A DNA stretch of 64,000 nucleotides from Dyadobacter luteus (GTDB lineage Bacteria; Bacteroidota; Bacteroidia; Cytophagales; Spirosomataceae), in NCBI RefSeq assembly GCF_003383615.1, contig NZ_QNUL01000006.1:62001-126000 (forward strand), in the 5' to 3' direction. Each line of letters begins with the position of its first letter. Position 1 is the stretch's first letter. Position numbers and translations under genes: made by a program. Positions 58,182-64,000 of this stretch are shown one piece after another. The notes under the pieces were generated by a model. That model searched no databases, was not told where the DNA came from, and was given only the letters and a program-made list of their open reading frames with translations.

Positions 58182-58471
58182 CAGGGATTCAGGTTGGTTC
58201 AGAATATAAAAATTCTCAGCAGCAGAAAATATTGCCTTTTGTAATTTTATCTATGTTTTGTAAAGCTAACGATCATTTTTTGATTTATTTTATTTTAAAT
58301 TCAGTTCTTTTTCAGCGTTTTAGCTTAAATCGCTGAAAACTAGTAAATAGGATATTTTACATGAAAGTAAAGGTTTAATGAATTTCACTGAACCGAGATT
58401 TCCTTCATTACGCGCCGGTTTTTTCCTACTTTTGTAGCTTCCAAACGGAGTAATTAATAAAACGTTTCTTC
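58182..58471. other. intergenic region between nlpC/P60 and purM
   Basis: About 290 bases with no gene. It contains a perfect nine-base hairpin, TTTTCAGCG (58309-58317) with CGCTGAAAA (58331-58339), that lacks a T run on either strand, and the purM promoter element listed next. Confidence 0.5.
58427..58434 (+). promoter_or_regulatory. -7 element of the purM promoter
   Basis: TACTTTTG, exact TAnnTTTG, 37 bases before the start codon. The -33 position has only TT of TTTG. Confidence 0.5.
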
Positions 58472-59641
58472 ATGAATACCACCGACCGTTATCTGCAGCG
58501 CGGCGTTTCAGCATCTAAGGAAGATGTGCACAAGGCAATTGAAAATATTGACAAAGGGCTGTATCCCAAAGCTTTTTGCAAGATAGTACCGGATACACTG
58601 GGCGGAGACCCTGAGTACTGTACGATCATGCATGCAGATGGTGCAGGTACAAAAACGTCGCTGGCTTATCTGTACTGGAAGGAAACGGGTGATATTTCGG
58701 TGTGGAAAGGAATTGCGCAGGATGCGATCGTGATGAATACGGATGACCTTCTTTGTGTAGGAGCTACTGGTCCTATGCTGTATTCGTCTACTATCGACAG
58801 AAATAAAAACCGGATTCCTGGTGAAGTTATCGCCGAGGTAATTAACGGTGCTGAAGAAGTGCTCGACATGCTGCGTGGATATGGAGTGGAGATATACAGT
58901 ACTGGTGGTGAAACCGCAGATGTAGGTGATCTTGTCAAAACCGTAACGGTAAACAGTACGGTGATCGCAAGAATGAAGCGTGCTGAGGTGATTGACAATG
59001 CCAATATCCAGGCGGGTGATGTGATCGTAGGCCTTGCTTCTTACGGGCAGGCTACTTACGAAACCTCATATAACGGCGGAATGGGTAGCAACGGACTGAC
59101 ATCCGCGCGCCATGATGTATTGGGCAAATATCTTGCTGGCAAATATCCTGAAAGTTTTGATTCGGAAGTAAATGAGGAGCTGGTATATAGCGGGACAAAA
59201 AAGCTGACTGATCCTGTAGAAGGTACGCCTTTGAATGTTGGACAACTGATTCTTTCTCCAACACGTACTTATGCGCCCGTTGCGAAAGCACTTTTGGACG
59301 AACTGCGTGCGCAGATACATGGGATGGTACATTGCAGTGGTGGTGCTCAGACTAAAATTTTACATTTTGTTGATAAACTGCATATCATCAAAGATAATCT
59401 GTTGCCGATTCCTCCATTGTTCCGTTTGATTCAGGAAGAAAGCGGTACGAGCTGGCAGGAAATGTATAAGGTATTTAATATGGGTCACAGACTGGAGATT
59501 TACCTTTCTGCAGAGCATGCTGAAAGAGTGATAGAAATTTCCAAGTCATTCGGTATCGATGCGCAGATTATTGGACTCGTGGAGGCTTCCGAAGAGAAAA
59601 AACTGACAATTAAAACTGAAACCGGGGAATACTACTATTAA
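58472..59641 (+). CDS. purM: phosphoribosylformylglycinamidine cyclo-ligase (AIR synthase)
   Basis: 389 residues, somewhat longer than the 345 of E. coli PurM but usual in Bacteroidota. It closes the imidazole ring in purine synthesis using ATP. Conserved parts: ADGAGTKTSLAY (metal and substrate), AQDAIVMNTDDLLCVGATGP, STGGETADVGDLV, and YGQATYETSYNGGMGSNGLT (ends YGQATYE and GSNGLT). MVHCSGGAQTK is the C-terminal domain's Gly-rich turn. Single gene with its own promoter and terminator. Confidence 0.93.
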   Translation: MNTTDRYLQRGVSASKEDVHKAIENIDKGLYPKAFCKIVPDTLGGDPEYCTIMHADGAGTKTSLAYLYWKETGDISVWKGIAQDAIVMNTDDLLCVGATGPMLYSSTIDRNKNRIPGEVIAEVINGAEEVLDMLRGYGVEIYSTGGETADVGDLVKTVTVNSTVIARMKRAEVIDNANIQAGDVIVGLASYGQATYETSYNGGMGSNGLTSARHDVLGKYLAGKYPESFDSEVNEELVYSGTKKLTDPVEGTPLNVGQLILSPTRTYAPVAKALLDELRAQIHGMVHCSGGAQTKILHFVDKLHIIKDNLLPIPPLFRLIQEESGTSWQEMYKVFNMGHRLEIYLSAEHAERVIEISKSFGIDAQIIGLVEASEEKKLTIKTETGEYYY

Positions 59642-59660
59642 TCTGTTTCAGTATAAAATA

Positions 59661-59704
59661 AAAATGGGCGTAGCTGACGAATCGGCTGCGCCCATTTTCT
59701 TTTA
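59661..59704. terminator. bidirectional terminator between purM and the DUF418 gene
   Basis: AAAATGGGCG plus AGC (59661-59674) pairs with GGCT plus CGCCCATTTT (to 59698) with one bulge. A run before and T-rich run after serve both strands. Confidence 0.75.
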
Positions 59705-61045
59705 ATCCCGTCGCCGCATCGGTTGTATTTTCCAATACGTGAGTGAGCGCCAAAGCCATTCCAGCGGACCAAAATAGAAATGCTTCAGCCAAACCGGGCT
59801 CAATACTAATTGTACAATCCAGATTGCAAAAACTACATAGAAAATCTGGTAGTACTGGAACGTTGCGTAATAGTTGAGACCGTATCCGAAAAAGAAAAGT
59901 GTGCAGATGATTGTATGCATCACATAGTTGGTGAGTGCCATTTGTCCTACAGCTGCAATTCTGTTCAGGATTTGTTGTATCACTCCCGACTGGATGATCA
60001 GCATGATGGCGGCTGTGTGTGCCATCACCAACAGAATACGCTGAAACGGATAAATGATGTTTACCCAAACTACAGGATGTGTTTCCATGTGGCGGAAGGA
60101 TGCAGCCAGATTGGGCATGTTTACAAACCCGTAATAGAAATCATACAAAACCAACGGTAAACCGATTCCATAACCGATCAGCATGGTGAGGCGGTATTTC
60201 CTGGCTGACCATTTGTTCGTGAGGAAACCCCATTTGAACAGCGCTATACCAAGTAACATTAATGCCAGTGGATCGGCAATGCCGTACAGGAAATATTTGG
60301 TTTGCCAGTTCCAGGAATCTTTTCTGATCTTTTGAGCCACGGTACCGTAGTCTGACTTCATCTTTTTGATATTATCCTTAATATCCTGCTCATTGGGAAC
60401 AAAGTCCAGTTCCACTTCACGCCATTGAGCCAGTATTTTCTGTTGTTCCGGATTGGGTTTCTGACCTGTTTTGATCTCATTCTGAACCTTCACATAGTCC
60501 ATTCGTTTAGCCCGTAAATCAGAATAGAAGGCGTGACTCATGCCAAAGTCCATCAGTGCAACAAGAGGTATACCCAGTGCCCGGTAAACGGGTTTTATTC
60601 TCCTGAACAGAAATGCCAGCATTCCAATGATTCCATAGGCATACAGAATATCACCTTCCCAAAGAAGCAAGTGTGCATCCGCCAGACCGAACAGTACCAG
60701 CCAACCCATGCGGCGGTAAAACAAAAATGCAGTTGATTTGCCTGCTGCCTCCTTTTTGGTAGTACACAAAAGAATACCCGCTCCGAAGATCATGGAAAAG
60801 AGCGCACGCATTTTGCCTTCAAATACGACGAGAATCACTGCGCGTACCCAGAAGTTAAAGTCTTCGGGATTGCTGCGAAAAGCTTCTGTATAGCGATCAG
60901 GCATGGAGAACATAGGAATGTTCATCAGCAGAATTCCCAATAAGGCAACGCCCCGCAAGATGTCTATGGTTGAGATGCGGTCGGATTGGGAGACGGGCGC
61001 AAGGGTGTCTGGCTGGTCAGGCAGAGCCACCTGTAAGTTTTCCAT
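59702..61045 (-). CDS. DUF418 membrane protein (YeiB-like)
   Basis: 447 residues from ATG 61045 (MENLQVALP). ATGs at 61069 and 61099 are also in frame; the choice is uncertain. About ten hydrophobic spans. ISTIDILRGVALLGILLMNIPMF (ends ISTIDILRG and LMNIPMF) is the classic opening, and the DUF418 domain fills the C-terminal half (QMALTNYVMHTIICTLFFFG in similar form, then SPVWLKHFYFGPLEWLWRSL). The family is related to membrane acyltransferases, but its function is not established. A large soluble loop at about 175-260 is rich in Lys and Glu. Confidence 0.88.
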   Translation of the reverse strand: MENLQVALPDQPDTLAPVSQSDRISTIDILRGVALLGILLMNIPMFSMPDRYTEAFRSNPEDFNFWVRAVILVVFEGKMRALFSMIFGAGILLCTTKKEAAGKSTAFLFYRRMGWLVLFGLADAHLLLWEGDILYAYGIIGMLAFLFRRIKPVYRALGIPLVALMDFGMSHAFYSDLRAKRMDYVKVQNEIKTGQKPNPEQQKILAQWREVELDFVPNEQDIKDNIKKMKSDYGTVAQKIRKDSWNWQTKYFLYGIADPLALMLLGIALFKWGFLTNKWSARKYRLTMLIGYGIGLPLVLYDFYYGFVNMPNLAASFRHMETHPVVWVNIIYPFQRILLVMAHTAAIMLIIQSGVIQQILNRIAAVGQMALTNYVMHTIICTLFFFGYGLNYYATFQYYQIFYVVFAIWIVQLVLSPVWLKHFYFGPLEWLWRSLTYWKIQPMRRRD

Positions 61046-61174
61046 TTTCTGAAGGTTTACGATATACATTCTTGGTCGGGCGAACATAAATGTAATCACA
61101 TAAATCTGCAGATTTACGGATGAGATAGAATAGTTATTATTCGGTATAAGTAACTGATAATGTATTTGTTGTGA

Positions 61175-61936
61175 TTATTTGATCAGCATGAAAAGAGAGC
61201 TACCGAAAGGGCCTTTTTTAAGAACGGCTTTTTCTGTCTTCATTACCGTATACAGGAGATTATTTATGAAATCGCCGGGATACTTTACGTCGGAATCAAC
61301 CTCGGAAATAGTCATGTTATTTCTTTTGATCTGATATTTCTGAAACTGACGTACGAACCAGATGGGGATGGAGAGTGCGAAAGGCCAATAGGTGGAAAAT
61401 GAAACAGACAATCCTGCTTGCCGGGTATATTTCAGAAAATCATTCAGGACAAATCTGCGCGAACTTCCTACAGCTAGATCGTGCGTTCCGGAGAAAGCTT
61501 CAAACGCATGGATGTTAATCAATAGAATACCATTTGGTTTTAGCCTTTGTTTAAAAACAGACAGTGCCTTTGTAATTTCCTGATCCGTAAGAAAGTAGAG
61601 TGCATCATTACAGCATATGACATCGTAAGTTTCGTGAGGCCTGAAATTTTCTACATGGCGTAAATCCCCGAAGCCTGCATCGAGCTTTCTTTCAAGAGAA
61701 AAATCAACAGCATGCGATGAATAGTCAAATCCCGAGATATCCGTGAAACCCTTTTCGCGAAGGAATGAAAGCAATCCGCCCGTGCCGCATGCCGCATCCA
61801 GGATTTTAATTTTTCTGTTTTTTGGATCGAAGTGTTTTTCGATTTGTGCCAACACCTTTTCATGCAGGATTTTATACCACCACAACTTCCGTTCGACCTC
61901 GTACATTTTCTGGTATTCCAGCCTGTTATCTATCAT
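61175..61936 (-). CDS. class I SAM-dependent methyltransferase
   Basis: 253 residues. SAM-binding motif I ILDAACGTGGLLSFL (about 45-60), motif II-like YDVICCNDALYFLTD, and motif III-like LKPNGILLINIHAFEA. It starts inside the stop of the GT2 gene (ATGA overlap), so it is translationally coupled. In this context it likely methylates a sugar or lipid-linked sugar made by the operon. No recognised specificity. Confidence 0.9.
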   Translation of the reverse strand: MIDNRLEYQKMYEVERKLWWYKILHEKVLAQIEKHFDPKNRKIKILDAACGTGGLLSFLREKGFTDISGFDYSSHAVDFSLERKLDAGFGDLRHVENFRPHETYDVICCNDALYFLTDQEITKALSVFKQRLKPNGILLINIHAFEAFSGTHDLAVGSSRRFVLNDFLKYTRQAGLSVSFSTYWPFALSIPIWFVRQFQKYQIKRNNMTISEVDSDVKYPGDFINNLLYTVMKTEKAVLKKGPFGSSLFMLIK

Positions 61937-62853
61937 TTCAATTCAGAACTGTTGAACTTGATCACGTATTGCGGCTGCCCACTTTGAGCCATAAAGCTTT
62001 TACCGATGTATTCCCCCAATACGCTCAGCAAGGTACATTGCATGCCACCGATGAAAATAAATGCTGCCGTAACTACCTGCCAACCTTTGGGATCGGGACC
62101 GATTACCCATTGTCCGAAAAGAAAGATAAGCAGAAGTGCCCCCAAACCAAACAATCCCAGGCCTACGGGCATAAAGAGCCTGATGGGAAGTGCTGAATAG
62201 CAAAAAAGGATATTTAGGAAAAGGGAAATAAGCTTACGCCAGGTATAGTTGGAGGCACCTTCTTCCCGCTTCTGGTGCGAAACCTGCACCTTGCCAATGT
62301 TACTGGTGGTTCGGAAGATCAAACCATCAATATAAGGGTAGGGGCCTTTGTATTTAATGATTTCCTGTACAACTTCTTTGCTGATCAGTTTAAAGCTGGA
62401 AAGGTATAGGTCTTTTGGTTTATTGAGCAGATAGCTGGTGATCCAGTTCACGACCTTACTTCCGAAATTGCGGTGACGGGCATGTTGTTTTTTTGCATAG
62501 TAGGTGTATACGACATCATAATCACCATTTTCTGCTTTATCAAGCAGCTTCAGAATTTCTTCTGGCGGGTTCTGGAAGTCATCGTCGATCATGACGCAAT
62601 AGTCGCCCTTCGACCAGTTCAGTCCGCACATGACAGCATTGAACTCCCCGTAATTTCTCCTGAGTGAGATAAAATGTACGTTAGGATGAGTGGCTGCCAG
62701 TTGGCCGCACACTGCTTCTGATGCATCCCGGCTGTTGTCATTGATCAGTACAATTTCAAATGAAACAGAACTGAGTGCTGACTGCAGTCGCTGTACCAAT
62801 GAGCTGATAGAAAACTCACTGTTGTACACAGGCACTACAACGGATAGTTTCAT
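61933..62853 (-). CDS. membrane-anchored GT2 glycosyltransferase (DPM1/GtrB-like)
   Basis: 306 residues. GT-A domain with [12 protein letters not shown], the metal motif [13 protein letters not shown], and [20 protein letters not shown]. Two C-terminal membrane spans at about 230-250 and 262-285. This build matches polyprenyl-phosphate glycosyltransferases that load a sugar on the lipid carrier for later transfer. Overlaps both neighbours by four bases (ATGA). Confidence 0.92.
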   Translation of the reverse strand: MKLSVVVPVYNSEFSISSLVQRLQSALSSVSFEIVLINDNSRDASEAVCGQLAATHPNVHFISLRRNYGEFNAVMCGLNWSKGDYCVMIDDDFQNPPEEILKLLDKAENGDYDVVYTYYAKKQHARHRNFGSKVVNWITSYLLNKPKDLYLSSFKLISKEVVQEIIKYKGPYPYIDGLIFRTTSNIGKVQVSHQKREEGASNYTWRKLISLFLNILFCYSALPIRLFMPVGLGLFGLGALLLIFLFGQWVIGPDPKGWQVVTAAFIFIGGMQCTLLSVLGEYIGKSFMAQSGQPQYVIKFNSSELK

Positions 62854-63953
62854 GGTTTTTGCCGTACAGAGAAGGTATTTATTGCATCAATAACGACTGA
62901 AACTTCTTCATCCGTTAGCATCGGATGCAAAGGAAGGCTGATCACCTCGCGATGGATCTTTTCAGATACAGGCAGGTCCAGATGAGCCAGTTCCGTGTAG
63001 GCGTGTTGCTTATGTATAGGCAAAGGGTAATGAACATTTGTCTGTACACCGCAATTTTCAAGATGAGCAACCAGTGCCGCCCTTTCAGCATGCCTTACTA
63101 CAAATAAATGCCATGCATCCTGCTCCACTTTATCTGCGGGGGGAAGTGTAAGTCCTTCGGTTGTGATTTCATCCAGATAGCGCTGTGCAATCGCTCTTCT
63201 TCTTTTGTTATCACTCTCAAGATGAGGCAACTTTACGCTGAGTATAGCTGCATGTATCTCGTCCAACCGGCTGTTTGCACCTTTATATTCGTTTTTATAA
63301 CGTTCCTTTGAACCGTAATTCCGGAGGAAAGTTATCTTTTCTGCCAGTGTATCATCCGAAGTCGTAATTGCTCCTGCATCACCCAATGCTCCCAGATTTT
63401 TGGTAGGATAAAAACTGAATGCCGTAGCATCAGCAATATTTCCTACTTTTTTTCCTTTGTAAATTGCTCCGTGTGCCTGAGCAGCATCGGTGATCACTTT
63501 CAGACGATGTCTTTCGGCAATATCCATAATGGCATCCATCTCGCAGCTTCGGCCGTACAAATCCACCGTAATGATTGCCCGAGTATTGGGAGTGATCCGT
63601 TCTTCTACGAGTGCCGGATTCAGCAGCATCGTAACAGGATCAGGTTCTACCAATACAGGTGTAAGGCCGAGGTAAGAAACCGGCAACACTGATGCTATGT
63701 AGGTATTGGCAGGAACGATAAGCTCGCTGCCAGTCGGAAAATCAAATGCTTTTAAAATGAGCGTAATGGCATCCAGACCATTGGCTACACCAATGCAGTG
63801 AGCTGCTTCACAATAACTCGCAAAAGACTTTTCGAAGCTGCTAAGTTCTTTGCCGAGTATATACCAGCCAGAGCGTAGTACGCGTAAGGTGGCCTGTTCA
63901 ATAGCCTCCTGAAAAGGGGCATTGATCTGATTCAGATCTAAAAAGGGAATCAT
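62850..63953 (-). CDS. DegT/DnrJ/EryC1/StrS-family sugar aminotransferase
   Basis: 367 residues. Fold type I PLP enzyme: [17 protein letters not shown] and the PLP-binding Lys in [14 protein letters not shown]. This resembles the FdtB/QdtB subgroup that makes 3-amino-3,6-dideoxy sugars on dTDP, but the exact sugar cannot be fixed by eye. First visible gene of the coupled operon; it overlaps the GT2 gene by four bases. The start at [14 protein letters not shown] is typical. Upstream partners may lie past the window. Confidence 0.93.
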   Translation of the reverse strand: MIPFLDLNQINAPFQEAIEQATLRVLRSGWYILGKELSSFEKSFASYCEAAHCIGVANGLDAITLILKAFDFPTGSELIVPANTYIASVLPVSYLGLTPVLVEPDPVTMLLNPALVEERITPNTRAIITVDLYGRSCEMDAIMDIAERHRLKVITDAAQAHGAIYKGKKVGNIADATAFSFYPTKNLGALGDAGAITTSDDTLAEKITFLRNYGSKERYKNEYKGANSRLDEIHAAILSVKLPHLESDNKRRRAIAQRYLDEITTEGLTLPPADKVEQDAWHLFVVRHAERAALVAHLENCGVQTNVHYPLPIHKQHAYTELAHLDLPVSEKIHREVISLPLHPMLTDEEVSVVIDAINTFSVRQKP

Positions 63954-64000
63954 GAGAAATTGGATCGATATAGTGGGTGTGATGAGAACCTGGAAATTTT

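Overview
The window reads as chromosomal DNA of a Bacteroidota bacterium of the Cytophagales, most like Dyadobacter or a related Spirosomaceae genus. The evidence is three SusC/SusD pairs, several promoters of the Bacteroidota type (TTTG, about 19 bases, then TAnnTTTG), an almost complete absence of Shine-Dalgarno sequences, and the typical gene order DUF177-rpmF-plsX-fabH-efp-accB-accC. This assignment is inference; no rRNA or tRNA gene is visible in the window.

Layout. 1-1958: a 7TMR-DISM membrane receptor whose cytoplasmic end is an IS1595-type zinc ribbon plus helices instead of a kinase. 2260-8232: a glycan locus with SusC, SusD and a GH30 lipoprotein. 8245-12822 (minus): an acyltransferase-3 membrane protein and a secreted GH2 beta-galactosidase with a strange charged tail. 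12995-19892: CoaX, a gamma-glutamylcyclotransferase-like protein, a conserved unknown, a Tat-exported Gfo/Idh/MocA oxidoreductase and a secreted Arg/Pro-rich protein. 19977-25506 (minus): the fatty-acid, ribosomal L32 and EF-P housekeeping cluster. 25703-32129: a hexapeptide acetyltransferase, a small outer-membrane barrel, an M61 peptidase, a TIGR01777 epimerase, a lysophospholipid acyltransferase and an M48 lipoprotein peptidase. 32296-38445: a MarR regulator followed by a TolC/MFP/RND efflux system, with matching palindromes in front of marR and tolC. 38446-39070: a gene-free stretch with inverted REP-like repeats. 39071-39704: a HepT/MntA toxin-antitoxin pair. 39766-42888: DsbD (minus) and ArgB (plus). 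43236-53635: two further SusC/SusD pairs without glycoside hydrolases. 53715-56081: a redoxin, a c-type haem protein carrying all ligands of a type II copper monooxygenase, and two tiny membrane proteins. 56234-61045: ArgH, an NlpC/P60 hydrolase, PurM and a DUF418 protein. 61175-63953 (minus): a translationally overlapping DegT aminotransferase, GT2 and methyltransferase operon for a surface sugar, which probably continues past the window.

How the parts work together. The first SusC/SusD pair plus GH30 (and perhaps the nearby GH2) would bind, cut and import a beta-linked glucan or related glycan. The second and third pairs lack enzymes; the third is followed by the redoxin and copper-oxygenase pair, which is the best candidate here for a poorly described system. 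The receptor with a transposase-derived DNA-binding end is the best candidate for an undescribed signalling design. Domain assignments come from reading the proteins by eye; no database search was run.
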